A DNA stretch of 64,000 nt, taken from positions 283,661-347,660 of the forward strand of contig NZ_JABBHF010000005.1 of assembly GCF_012910715.1 (NCBI RefSeq). The letters are read 5' to 3'. Origin of the DNA: Flavivirga algicola. Its GTDB lineage: Bacteria > Bacteroidota > Bacteroidia > Flavobacteriales > Flavobacteriaceae. The notes under the pieces were generated by a model. It saw nothing but the letters and a program-made list of their open reading frames with translations, ran no database searches and had not been told where the DNA came from. Both the position numbers and the translations under genes were made by a program. Below, in pieces: positions 17,781 to 25,698 of this stretch (position 1 is the first letter of the stretch; each line of letters opens with the position of its first letter).

Positions 17781-17788
17781 CAAAGGTA
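17781..17788 (-). promoter_or_regulatory. Candidate distal promoter for ssrA
   Basis: On the minus strand TACCTTTG matches the Bacteroidota -7 consensus and is identical to the box upstream of typA. A TTTG at the -33 position lies 22 bases further upstream (GATTTGCATGG), slightly wide but acceptable. If used it would give a leader of about 150 bases before the mature tmRNA. Confidence 0.45.
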
Positions 17789-17918
17789 TCAAAAAGTTTG
17801 TATAACCATGCAAATCCTCTTATTTTCGTGCAAAAATTATTCCAGTATTTAATTAACTACTTGTATTAGTAATAATTAGTATTGCTAGAACATTTGACCA
17901 ACTAAACCAAATAACCAA

Positions 17919-19130
17919 ATGAATATCCAGTTTGCTATTATAAAAGAGCGTAAAACACCACCAGATAGGCGTGTGGTATTTTCTCCGCTAAAGCTAGCTG
18001 AAGCCCAAAAAGAATTTACTAAAGTGACTTTTAAAGTTGAATCTAGTGATATTCGTGTGTTTTCTGATGAACAATATAAGGCAGAAGGATTTGAGGTAGT
18101 AAACAATATTGATGACTGTGATGTGATGATTGGTGTAAAAGAAGTACCAATTGAAAATCTAATCCCTAATAAAAAATACTTTTTCTTTTCCCATACTATA
18201 AAAAAGCAACCCTATAACAGGGAGCTTTTAAAAGCTATTTTAGAAAAAAATATAGAACTGTATGACCATGAAACTATTGTTGGGAGTAATGGATTTCGTT
18301 TAATAGGTTTTGGCTATTATGCGGGGTTGGTAGGTGCCTATAACGGGTTTAGGGCTTTGGGTTTGAGAGATGGGCTATTTCAATTACCAAAAGCTGAAAC
18401 CTTGACAGATTTAAATGCTATGAAGACTGAGCTGGATAAAATTGAACTACCAAATATTAAAATATTACTCTCTGGGACTGGAAAAGTAGCACGTGGAGCT
18501 AAAGAAATTTTAGATCATTTAAACATAAAGCAAGTTAGCGATGCTTTATATTTAACATCCAAATTCACCGAACCTGTTTACTGCTTGGTGGATGTTATGG
18601 AGTATAGCAAGCGTAAAGATGGTAAAGTAGGTAGCACAGAAGAATTTTATAAAGATGCGACAAATTACGAAAGTAACTTTATGCCCTATGCAAAAGAAAC
18701 AGATTTTTTTATAGCAGGTCATTTTTATGGTACTGGAGCACCTTATTTATTTACACGAGCTGATGCTAAATCACCGAATTTCAATATAAATTTAGTGGCA
18801 GATATTAGTTGTGATGTAGACGGTCCTGTGGCTTCTACATTAAGGGCATCAACGATTTCAGAACCATTTTATGGTTACGACCCGCAATCTGAAAAGGAAG
18901 TTGCCTATAATGAAGTAGGCGCAATAACAGTTATGGCGGTAGACAATTTACCATGTGAACTTCCAAAAGATGCCAGTGAAGGTTTTGGTGAACAATTTCT
19001 TAAACATGTCATTCCAGCATTTTTTAATAATGATGCAGATGGTATTTTGGAAAGAGCAAGGATAACAAAAGATGGAAAACTAACAGAAAAATTCTCTTAT
19101 TTGCAAGATTACGTGAATGGTGAAGAGTAA
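17919..19130 (+). CDS. NAD(P)-dependent dehydrogenase, saccharopine/alanine dehydrogenase type
   Basis: A 403-residue cytoplasmic enzyme of the alanine dehydrogenase / pyridine nucleotide transhydrogenase / Lys1-like superfamily. The N-terminal domain starts IQFAIIKERKTPPDRRVVFSP, the typical KEx3PxE-R type substrate region; a nucleotide-binding SGTGKVARGA turn lies at about 186. The C-terminal half with VADISCDVDGPVAST and later EVGAITVMAVDNLPCELP resembles saccharopine dehydrogenase (lysine-forming) proteins and their Bacteroidota relatives. Exact substrate cannot be fixed from sequence: lysine/2-oxoglutarate and alanine/pyruvate are both possible. The SDR gene follows 20 bases later and may share its promoter. 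Confidence 0.75.
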   Translation: MNIQFAIIKERKTPPDRRVVFSPLKLAEAQKEFTKVTFKVESSDIRVFSDEQYKAEGFEVVNNIDDCDVMIGVKEVPIENLIPNKKYFFFSHTIKKQPYNRELLKAILEKNIELYDHETIVGSNGFRLIGFGYYAGLVGAYNGFRALGLRDGLFQLPKAETLTDLNAMKTELDKIELPNIKILLSGTGKVARGAKEILDHLNIKQVSDALYLTSKFTEPVYCLVDVMEYSKRKDGKVGSTEEFYKDATNYESNFMPYAKETDFFIAGHFYGTGAPYLFTRADAKSPNFNINLVADISCDVDGPVASTLRASTISEPFYGYDPQSEKEVAYNEVGAITVMAVDNLPCELPKDASEGFGEQFLKHVIPAFFNNDADGILERARITKDGKLTEKFSYLQDYVNGEE

Positions 19131-19150
19131 TTTCGAATTACTAAAATGAT

Positions 19151-19936
19151 ATGATGAGTAAAACAGCGTTAGTAACTGGGGCTGCTTCGGGATTGGGATA
19201 TGAATTAGCGTTTTTACTAATAAAAGATGATTATAATCTTGTTTTAGTTGATATTGATGCACCTAAGCTCAAAGAGGTAAAACAGTTTTTTAATAAAACC
19301 TATAAAAACACGGTTACCATATTGGTAAAAGATTTAAGTCAGCCAGATGTCGCTCAGGAGATTTATAATGAAGTTAAGCAGTTACCTGTAATAGATGTGT
19401 TGGTAAATAATGCAGGTTTTGGGCTATTTGGAACATTTGCAAATACAGATTGGAAACGTGAATCTGAAATGCTCCACCTTCATGTTTTAACAACAACACA
19501 CTTAACAAAATTAATTTTACCAGCTATGATCTCTAGAGAATCTGGTAAAATCTTAAATATTTCATCTTTGGCTGCATTTCAACCTGGTCCCATGATGTCT
19601 ATGTACTATGCATCAAAATCTTATATTTTATCTTTTTCTGAAGCGATAGCGAACGAATTAAAAGGTACAGGGGTAACTGTTACTGCTCTCTGCCCTGGAC
19701 CAACTAAAACATTATTTCAACAAACAGTTTCTAGCAATTGTTCGGAGAATAAAATTAGTTTTAATATGGCCTGTCCTACAGATGTTGCTCAGTATGGCTA
19801 TAATGCTATGAAAAGAGGTAAAACAGTAGCAATTCCAGGTGTTTTTAATAAGTTTTTATCCACAATTCCGCGTTTTGTTACAAGAAATATGGCAACAAGA
19901 ATTGTTAGAAATATTCAAGAAAAGAATAGGGCTTAA
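19151..19936 (+). CDS. Short-chain dehydrogenase/reductase (SDR)
   Basis: A 261-residue classical SDR: cofactor motif T9-G-A-A-S-G-L-G16, structural NNAG at 86-89, Ser near 138-139 and the catalytic Y152-x-x-x-K156. The family fold and motifs are complete, so it should be an active NAD(P)H-dependent oxidoreductase; the acidic D-I-D at the end of the second strand (about 34-36) favours NAD(H). Substrate unknown. Two consecutive ATG codons at 19151 and 19154 are equally good starts. It is probably co-transcribed with the dehydrogenase before it and converges on the DUF1361 gene with a 5-base gap. Confidence 0.88.
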   Translation: MMSKTALVTGAASGLGYELAFLLIKDDYNLVLVDIDAPKLKEVKQFFNKTYKNTVTILVKDLSQPDVAQEIYNEVKQLPVIDVLVNNAGFGLFGTFANTDWKRESEMLHLHVLTTTHLTKLILPAMISRESGKILNISSLAAFQPGPMMSMYYASKSYILSFSEAIANELKGTGVTVTALCPGPTKTLFQQTVSSNCSENKISFNMACPTDVAQYGYNAMKRGKTVAIPGVFNKFLSTIPRFVTRNMATRIVRNIQEKNRA

Positions 19937-19941
19937 TAGTT

Positions 19942-20598
19942 TTAAGACTTATATAATACCTTAAATATCCAAAATCCGATACTTAAAAAAATACCAAACA
20001 GAAAGGTAAATAACCAGGCTTCTAAATGTTGATTGGGATGTAAAATAATATTGAAAATATCATTAAATAGGTTCAAAGGATGCTGTATGATTTCCCATGA
20101 GTTATAACGTAAAAATCGGCCTAGATAAACACCAAATCCACTGAGAAAAAGTATGGATATTATCGCAAAAGGTATTGTTTTCCTTTTCAGATATTGACTC
20201 AATAAGGTTTCCATGTCTAGTAGCGAAAGCGAAAACATCAATAATCCATTTAGAGCAAAAGAACTTACCACGAGCACATCCAGCCATAGTAAATGGCTAG
20301 AGCTTATTTTTAAGTGTAATAAATCTGTAATAATATAAGGCGCATTTGGTAAAAAGAGCAACCAAATACTAAACCATATTATAAAACCTATTTTGTTAAG
20401 TTTCGGGATACTTGTTAAATAGGTGGAGATGGCAAAAGGAATGACAGCTAAAAACAAATTCCAGACCAAAAATAAGTAGAAATAGGAATGTGTTAATTTC
20501 ATTCTTATCATAAGTAATACAATACTTAGTATCATTGAAATACTTAATAAATAAAAGATTTTAAACCGATTGATAATAAGTGCTTTGATAGAATTCAT
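19942..20598 (-). CDS. DUF1361 integral membrane protein
   Basis: A 218-residue membrane protein with six or seven helices. Conserved stretches WLLFLPNAPYIITDLLHL and GVYLGRFLRYNSWEI are the hallmark of DUF1361, a family of unknown function. It is the last gene of a minus-strand operon and overlaps the preceding DUF2809 gene by 4 bases (ATGA type), which argues for coupled translation. Confidence 0.85.
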   Translation of the reverse strand: MNSIKALIINRFKIFYLLSISMILSIVLLMIRMKLTHSYFYLFLVWNLFLAVIPFAISTYLTSIPKLNKIGFIIWFSIWLLFLPNAPYIITDLLHLKISSSHLLWLDVLVVSSFALNGLLMFSLSLLDMETLLSQYLKRKTIPFAIISILFLSGFGVYLGRFLRYNSWEIIQHPLNLFNDIFNIILHPNQHLEAWLFTFLFGIFLSIGFWIFKVLYKS

Positions 20599-20993
20599 AT
20601 GTTGTTTGTTTTTTTGAGACCAGATAAGGTTAGGACATATTCAATAATTAAAACAGAAAGAATGCCTAAACTATAAGCAACCAAATCTGAAATTTGGAAT
20701 GTACTGCCAAGGATAAGTTTTAATAAATGGTTGTTGTTTAAGTTTAACATGCTCAATATGTTTATTAATTGTAAGAACTCTATAATATAAGCGCAAATTA
20801 AAACAGGAATCGCAACGATAAGAGGTGTTGTGTTGATAAAACTTTTAGCAAAGCAATAAAGCAGTATGACTACCAAATAATCACCAAAAGTGTAACGTAT
20901 AAAGCCGTGTTTAAAATAGATAGCAATTAATATTTCTGTTGCTAATAATATTAATGTAATTATCGAATATGTTTTATTGAATTTAAGTGTCAT
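20595..20993 (-). CDS. DUF2809 membrane protein
   Basis: A 132-residue protein with four helices. The segment GFIRYTFGDYLVVILLYCF (an Arg-x-x-x-Gly-Asp turn between helices) is typical of DUF2809, whose role is unknown. It overlaps its neighbours on both sides by 4 bases, placing it firmly in the operon. Confidence 0.8.
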   Translation of the reverse strand: MTLKFNKTYSIITLILLATEILIAIYFKHGFIRYTFGDYLVVILLYCFAKSFINTTPLIVAIPVLICAYIIEFLQLINILSMLNLNNNHLLKLILGSTFQISDLVAYSLGILSVLIIEYVLTLSGLKKTNNI

Positions 20994-21619
20994 TTTATTT
21001 CGATTTTTTCACCTAAAAACTTAGGTCGTACGTTAAAAATAACATCAATTGATGCTTTAGCTTTAGCTATATATTCTCTTAAATTTGTTTTTATGCCATA
21101 TCGTCCGTTTATATTTTTAGCATTAAATCCAATGGCATTGATTTTTAGGTTTTTGGCTAGATATATGGCACGTTCGTTATGAAATTTTTGAGATATGATT
21201 GTTACAGAATTTAGCCCAAATATTTCTTTTGCTCTTACTACCGAGTCTAATGTCCTAAATCCAGCATAGTCCAAGAATATTTTGTTTTCGGGAACTCCTT
21301 TTTTTATTAGATCATTTTTGAAATCGGTAGGTTCGTCATAACTCTTTCTCCCATTATCTCCACTAATTAAAATGAATTCTATTTTTTCCGATTTGTAAAG
21401 TTGATAGGCAGCTTCCAGTCTATATTTATAATATAGGTTTATATTACCGTTCGATACAAATTTACTTGCACCCAAAACGAGTCCGACTTTATTCTTTGGA
21501 ATTATTGATATATCATTATAAGTAGCATTTTTAGCTTGGTTTACTATCCAAACATTTATAATTATTGTGTAAATAATTGGTAGTGTTATTAAGAGTGTGA
21601 TTTTTTTTAAATATTTCAT
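20990..21619 (-). CDS. SanA/YdcF-type (DUF218) membrane-anchored protein
   Basis: A 209-residue protein with an N-terminal membrane anchor (about 6-24) and a DUF218 Rossmann-like domain facing the periplasm. VGLVLGASKF, YRLEAAYQLY, FILISGDNG and the later ISQKFHNERAIYLA are characteristic of SanA, which in Escherichia coli affects envelope permeability to vancomycin at high temperature. The precise enzymatic role is not established. It is in the middle of the membrane-protein operon, 13 bases after the gene at 21633. Confidence 0.82.
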   Translation of the reverse strand: MKYLKKITLLITLPIIYTIIINVWIVNQAKNATYNDISIIPKNKVGLVLGASKFVSNGNINLYYKYRLEAAYQLYKSEKIEFILISGDNGRKSYDEPTDFKNDLIKKGVPENKIFLDYAGFRTLDSVVRAKEIFGLNSVTIISQKFHNERAIYLAKNLKINAIGFNAKNINGRYGIKTNLREYIAKAKASIDVIFNVRPKFLGEKIEIK

Positions 21620-21632
21620 GTTAATTAATCTA

Positions 21633-21992
21633 TTATTGATTGTCTTTTGCTAGCCATACCCACGATTGCATTGCGGTGAAAAATGCCGAAATAAAAAAGC
21701 TAATAGCAAATGAAAGTTTAATTGCTCCATAAAGGCATAAGCTAAAACTTGTTATAGCATAAAAAGGAAAATATTTTTTAAAAACGCTTCTATTACTCAA
21801 TCCATCTCTTTTAAACCAAAAAAAAGGCATAATTGTAAACAGGATGGTGAAAGCACAACAAAGAAAAATTGGAATTATTGATAAAAAAACAAAGGGTATC
21901 ATGTCACTCTGAAAATCTTTGGAGATAATAAATATCCAAAATGTACAAGTAGCTAAAAGGGTTGATTTTGAAATAGCTGAAGAAATGTTCAT
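21633..21992 (-). CDS. Small membrane protein of unknown function
   Basis: A 119-residue protein with four probable helices (TCTFWIFIISKDF, LSIIPIFLCCAFTILFT, YAITSFSLCLYGAIKLS and a last one near FISAFFTAM). No motif or family recognised. Gaps of 6 and 13 bases to its neighbours show that it belongs to the same operon. Confidence 0.65.
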   Translation of the reverse strand: MNISSAISKSTLLATCTFWIFIISKDFQSDMIPFVFLSIIPIFLCCAFTILFTIMPFFWFKRDGLSNRSVFKKYFPFYAITSFSLCLYGAIKLSFAISFFISAFFTAMQSWVWLAKDNQ

Positions 21993-21998
21993 GAGCCT

Positions 21999-23378
21999 TT
22001 AATTTAATTTCCAATTATTGTATTGTATTTCTTGCCAGTTTTTGCTTTCTAATTCAATTATATAGGCTTTATATTTTTCCTCAATTAAAGATTTCTTTTC
22101 ATCTGTTAAGTTATTTCGATCTGCATAGTTTTTAAGAAGAAATGTGTTATTGTCTGACAACTCTAATAGATAATTAAAATCCATAGATTTTGCATGATTT
22201 AGGTTGTAGTAAGTAATGTAATTATCCCAGTTAATGATACTTGATATTATTAATATAGTAAAGGCCGTTAACGTATTGACTCTAAATAAATACCAGAAAT
22301 TTTTAATTTGCTTGACTTTAATTGATGTGGTAAACAAACCTATTATTGCAAGTAATAAATAAATTAAAACACCTATTCGCTTATATGTAAATCCAAAATA
22401 ATAGATGTATTGACAATCTTTTATTGCAATATTTATTATGAGTATCAGATTAAGCACTATCCAGGTATACGTGACAGTTTTAAGGTTTTTATTGTCCTTA
22501 TAAAAGTTTAAATTTCCTCTGAAAAAGTATAGTATAATTATAATTGCAATAACAATAGAGGTAATTAAGGTGTTAATGCCATTATGAACTTGATTTGAAA
22601 AGGCAGAAGCTCTTAAATCGTTGGTAGAAATTAGATAAACAATATCGGTAATAATAAAAAAGACAAGGAGTATATTTAGAAGTGTAATTAAAATAAATCC
22701 TAGTTGATTTTCTTTTTTGAGCTTTTCTTCTACAATGTCTCCTTTTGTGCCTAAAGAATTTTCAATATTTAAGTCATGAGTAGTTGCTGGGTCAACTCGT
22801 ACGGGTTTAGAAATATTACTTAACAAATAATAACCAAGAACGGAGACTAATACCCATTGGACATTAATAAAACGGAAGTCGATTTTAGAAATCAATTCGT
22901 TGAACATGGGGTTTCCATTTTTGTATAGACTTATAAAAATGATAACTGTAATTAACGGAACACCTATTATTTTAATTAAATGCGGGTAATCGGTTTTTTG
23001 CTTTGGTACTGTTTTTTCACCTTTTTCAGTTGTATTAAAGTTTCGGTGAAAGAATCCTGCAATAGAGGCGTAAAGTCCGTTTAGCCAATTTATGTAAATA
23101 GATGAACCTTGTTGGGATATATTTCCTATGAGTGTTAAAAAAGCGACTACATACGCAATTATCGTTAGGCTGGATTTGTGAAAAAATATTGTGATTGCAG
23201 TTGTTATAAATACGATGCTAAATATGATCGTACTTTTTTTCTTGAATAAATCTTTGTTATAGATTGTAAGTATACCAATTGTTAGCAAACAAAATAAACT
23301 GAGGTTTAGACCAAAATTTTGTTGGTAAAAAAGTATACTGAACAAAAGGGCTCCGATCAATAAAGGTATATTTTTCAT
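21999..23378 (-). CDS. DUF4173/DUF4153-like polytopic membrane protein
   Basis: A 459-residue protein with about a dozen membrane helices and a soluble C-terminal stretch of about 60 residues (from NWDNYITYYNLNHAKSMD). The central region with SNQVHNGINTLITSIVIA fits the DUF4173 group (compare the conserved S-x-x-VHxG segment). Function unknown; members commonly sit beside winged-helix regulators in Bacteroidota as I recall. One base separates it from the 23380 gene. Confidence 0.68.
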   Translation of the reverse strand: MKNIPLLIGALLFSILFYQQNFGLNLSLFCLLTIGILTIYNKDLFKKKSTIIFSIVFITTAITIFFHKSSLTIIAYVVAFLTLIGNISQQGSSIYINWLNGLYASIAGFFHRNFNTTEKGEKTVPKQKTDYPHLIKIIGVPLITVIIFISLYKNGNPMFNELISKIDFRFINVQWVLVSVLGYYLLSNISKPVRVDPATTHDLNIENSLGTKGDIVEEKLKKENQLGFILITLLNILLVFFIITDIVYLISTNDLRASAFSNQVHNGINTLITSIVIAIIIILYFFRGNLNFYKDNKNLKTVTYTWIVLNLILIINIAIKDCQYIYYFGFTYKRIGVLIYLLLAIIGLFTTSIKVKQIKNFWYLFRVNTLTAFTILIISSIINWDNYITYYNLNHAKSMDFNYLLELSDNNTFLLKNYADRNNLTDEKKSLIEEKYKAYIIELESKNWQEIQYNNWKLN

Positions 23379-23379
23379 T

Positions 23380-23673
23380 TTATATTAAATTATGAATTAC
23401 TATTTGGTAGTACAGAAAAGCGATTGGGATGTTGAAAAGTATGATGCCTATCGATTTTATTATCTCAATTTTGTTTTTATTTAAGAACAATGCAGACAAT
23501 AGGATAATTAAGGTTAAAGAATTAACTATTATGGCTAATCCAACATAGTAATAGCCAATCATTGTCACGCTATTTATGCCCATGTTTATTATTTGTAATA
23601 GAAATATAAAAGTTCCTATACTAAATGATATTAACGCAATTTTGTATGAAGTTTTAAATACGTTTATGTCCAT
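23380..23673 (-). CDS. Small membrane protein, three helices
   Basis: A 97-residue hydrophobic protein with helices at about 10-30, 40-62 and 72-92. It overlaps the Coq4-like gene by 10 bases and precedes the DUF4173-like gene by one base. No family recognised. Confidence 0.65.
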   Translation of the reverse strand: MDINVFKTSYKIALISFSIGTFIFLLQIINMGINSVTMIGYYYVGLAIIVNSLTLIILLSALFLNKNKIEIIKSIGIILFNIPIAFLYYQIVIHNLI

Positions 23674-24164
23674 TTTAAATTTTTTATTAATGTGTTAATT
23701 TGTGATTTCGAGAATATAACCTGTCTTAAATCATGTATAGAAATCATTAGTAATTCTTTATAATCAAAATGATGAAATGAATTAGCACTTTTTCCAATAC
23801 AGTACGATTTATAGTAATATTTGTAATAATCAGGTAGAATAATGGTGCCTAATATAATGACTCCACAGAGGTATAGACTTCTTTTACCGTTTCCATAACA
23901 TAAGTATTGTAAGGCAATTTCGTCTTCAACTTCAATACCGTAACCCGTTAGGGTATGATAAGCATCATGTCTTTCAACTTTTGGGATCAATTCAAAATTA
24001 TTTTCATTTAGAAATAATCCGAGATGTTTTCCAAAAGAGTCTTTGGGATAGTTTAGCAATTGTTTTTTGTCAACTCTCCAAGGTTCACAGCTCTTAAAAA
24101 GATTTGTATAAATCTTTTTAGATATTTCAAATAACCATGCTATAAGTTTTTTTCTCAAATCCAT
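23664..24164 (-). CDS. Coq4-like protein
   Basis: A 166-residue protein carrying the Coq4 signature HDxxH followed after 11 residues by Glu: HDAYHTLTGYG then a run of acidic residues ending in E. The surrounding text ERHDAYHTLTGYGIEVEDE and YLCYGNGKRS supports the call. In mitochondria and proteobacteria Coq4 helps the ubiquinone-biosynthesis complex by binding metal and lipid. Flavobacteria normally make menaquinone, so a lipid-binding role outside ubiquinone synthesis is likely here (inference). First gene of a seven-gene operon; its start lies 8 bases behind the palindromic operator at 24173. Confidence 0.75.
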   Translation of the reverse strand: MDLRKKLIAWLFEISKKIYTNLFKSCEPWRVDKKQLLNYPKDSFGKHLGLFLNENNFELIPKVERHDAYHTLTGYGIEVEDEIALQYLCYGNGKRSLYLCGVIILGTIILPDYYKYYYKSYCIGKSANSFHHFDYKELLMISIHDLRQVIFSKSQINTLIKNLKWT

Positions 24165-24172
24165 ATTTAAAG

Positions 24173-24191
24173 TACTTTGAAATTCAAAGTA
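24173..24191. promoter_or_regulatory. Perfect 19-base palindrome, operator of the Coq4-like operon
   Basis: TACTTTGAA-A-TTCAAAGTA, perfectly symmetrical about one base and followed by AATAA, lies directly before the start of the 24164 gene. A near-identical copy with one asymmetric change lies at the same distance before the 25214 gene. Two copies at matching places with a winged-helix gene between them point to the binding site of that regulator. Confidence 0.7.
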
Positions 24192-24220
24192 AATAATTAA
24201 AAAAATTTACTTTTATTATT

Positions 24221-24243
24221 GTCATTCCTGCAAAAGCAGGAAA
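24221..24243. repeat. REP-like hairpin (GTCATTCCTGC family)
   Basis: TTCCTGC and GCAGGAA (24225-24231, 24236-24242) form a perfect 7-base stem with an AAAA loop, abutting the stop codon of the winged-helix gene. The same GTCATTCCTG...CAGGAA design recurs at 44393, 45271 and 46013. It may also work as the 3' hairpin of the regulator transcript. Confidence 0.6.
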
Positions 24244-24537
24244 CTATTGCTTATTAATTAATTTTTCAAGGGCATTAATGTGTTTTTTAAATTCGGCCTC
24301 TCCTAATTTGGTAGTACTATAACGTGTATTTGGTTTTCGGCCTATAAATTGCTTCTCAACTTTTATGTATGCCGCTTTTTCAAGAGCTTTAGTATGGCTT
24401 GCTAAGTTACCATCTGTAGCTCCTAGTAATTCTTTCAGCATATTAAAATCGGCATATTCATTCACCATTAAAATAGACATGATGCCTAATCTAATTCTAT
24501 GATCAAATACTTTGTTTATGTTGGTAATGATACTCAT
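24244..24537 (-). CDS. Winged-helix transcriptional regulator
   Basis: A 97-residue single-domain winged helix. HRIRLGIMSILMVNEYADFNML is helix 1-2, LLGATDGNLASHTKALEK the recognition helix region, and FIGRKPNTRYSTTKLGEAEF the wing. This is the HTH_34/MarR-ArsR-like type common in Bacteroidota that is usually paired with a membrane protein. It follows the membrane gene at 24603 by 65 bases in the same direction. The two palindromes at 24173 and 25222 are the probable targets, giving autoregulation plus control of the downstream operon. No sensor domain is visible. Confidence 0.85.
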   Translation of the reverse strand: MSIITNINKVFDHRIRLGIMSILMVNEYADFNMLKELLGATDGNLASHTKALEKAAYIKVEKQFIGRKPNTRYSTTKLGEAEFKKHINALEKLINKQ

Positions 24538-24602
24538 TTTACTTCCTAAGAAAATAGGAATCTTCCTTTTAAAATTTCTAAGTTACTGAAAACTGCGACT
24601 AT

Positions 24603-25214
24603 TTACTTTTTAATATCATATTTAAAGTACATCCAAGTACCATAAACAATATGCATAACTCCAAATCCCAATACCCAAAGCCAAAACCCATATCCAGGAA
24701 TCCAAGCGCAAATTAAACCTAAAATAATTTGTATAAAACCTAAATAACGAATATCTCCAATACTGTATTTAGAAGCATTTACTAGAGCGAGTCCATAAAA
24801 TAATAACATTAAAGCCCCTGTTTGCCCATATTTTTGCTGTCCTAGTATAATTAATATATAGATACCACCAGCTATTAACGGAATTAAAAAATTTACTACT
24901 AGACGTCTCGATGAGCTATCCCACATATTGGCGCCATTTTTTTTTGCCTTTCTTGTTGTTAAAATAATTCCAGTAACTACGCTTAAAAATGCAATTAAAA
25001 ATAAGTCTAACATCACCAACCTAAATATTTTACCATTCAATACTAATGTGCCACTACTATATTCTACAACCAGCCAATAGGCAATGGCTGCTCCAATGAG
25101 GGCATAAATTCCTGCTAATATTCCCGATAAACCACTAAGTGATATAAAACGAGAGGATTTATTCATTAAATCTTTTATCTCGCTTATGTCTTTTAAATAA
25201 TCTTTTGATTCCAT
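24603..25214 (-). CDS. Membrane protein encoded with the winged-helix regulator
   Basis: I take ATG 25214 (MESKDYLKDISEIKDLM, 203 residues); a longer version from 25256 would run through the palindromic operator. After a 20-residue cytoplasmic helix come six likely membrane helices, among them LSGILAGIYALIGAAIAYW and LVVNFLIPLIAGGIYILIIL. No family name recognised. It heads the operon that includes the regulator and may act as its partner or target (inference). Confidence 0.72.
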   Translation of the reverse strand: MESKDYLKDISEIKDLMNKSSRFISLSGLSGILAGIYALIGAAIAYWLVVEYSSGTLVLNGKIFRLVMLDLFLIAFLSVVTGIILTTRKAKKNGANMWDSSSRRLVVNFLIPLIAGGIYILIILGQQKYGQTGALMLLFYGLALVNASKYSIGDIRYLGFIQIILGLICAWIPGYGFWLWVLGFGVMHIVYGTWMYFKYDIKK

Positions 25215-25221
25215 ATAAAAG

Positions 25222-25240
25222 TACTTTGAAATACAAAGTA
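25222..25240. promoter_or_regulatory. Second copy of the 19-base palindrome, operator of the regulator operon
   Basis: TACTTTGAAATACAAAGTA with one asymmetric position, followed by AATAAA, lies 7 bases from the start of the 25214 gene. It differs from the 24173 copy at a single base over 24 bases including the flank, so the two sites are clearly related. Confidence 0.7.
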
Positions 25241-25314
25241 AATAAATATTTTTCAATTGGGCATCATAAAATTTTGTTAAGTTTGATATTTATAAATCTA
25301 AACCGTTTTGAATA

Positions 25315-25692
25315 TTGAAACCTGTAGACGCATATTTTTTTAATCAAAAAGAGCCTTACCAATCCATTATGCTTTATGTTAGAAGTGTTATATTAAATAC
25401 ACTTCCAGAAGTAGATGAGCGGTATAGTTATAAAATTCCGTTTTATAATATTGGAAAGAAACCCATGATTTATTTAAATATTTTAAAAGGTAAAGATTAT
25501 GTGGATGTTGCTTTTGTACAAGGTGTTCTGTTGGAAAAGCAATTTCCTATTTTAAAGAATGATAATAAACGTAAACAAGTGCGGTCTATTCAACTAAGAA
25601 CCATTGAGGATCTAGATCATGAAAATTTTATTGAATTATTACATGAGGCTTCAAACTCGTTGAGCAAAAGTAAAAAGGCTTGGTTTATTTAA
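25315..25692 (+). CDS. DUF1801 (YdhG-like) protein
   Basis: A 125-residue protein with the DUF1801 fold: VRSVILNTLPEVDERYSYKIPFY and YLNILKGKDYVDVAFVQG match the family, which shares the MmcQ/YdhG-like fold and has no settled function. A TTG start is used; the first in-frame ATG would remove 17 residues including conserved positions. It converges on the gene at 25699 with only six bases between the stops. Confidence 0.78.
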   Translation: MKPVDAYFFNQKEPYQSIMLYVRSVILNTLPEVDERYSYKIPFYNIGKKPMIYLNILKGKDYVDVAFVQGVLLEKQFPILKNDNKRKQVRSIQLRTIEDLDHENFIELLHEASNSLSKSKKAWFI

Positions 25693-25698
25693 ACGATT

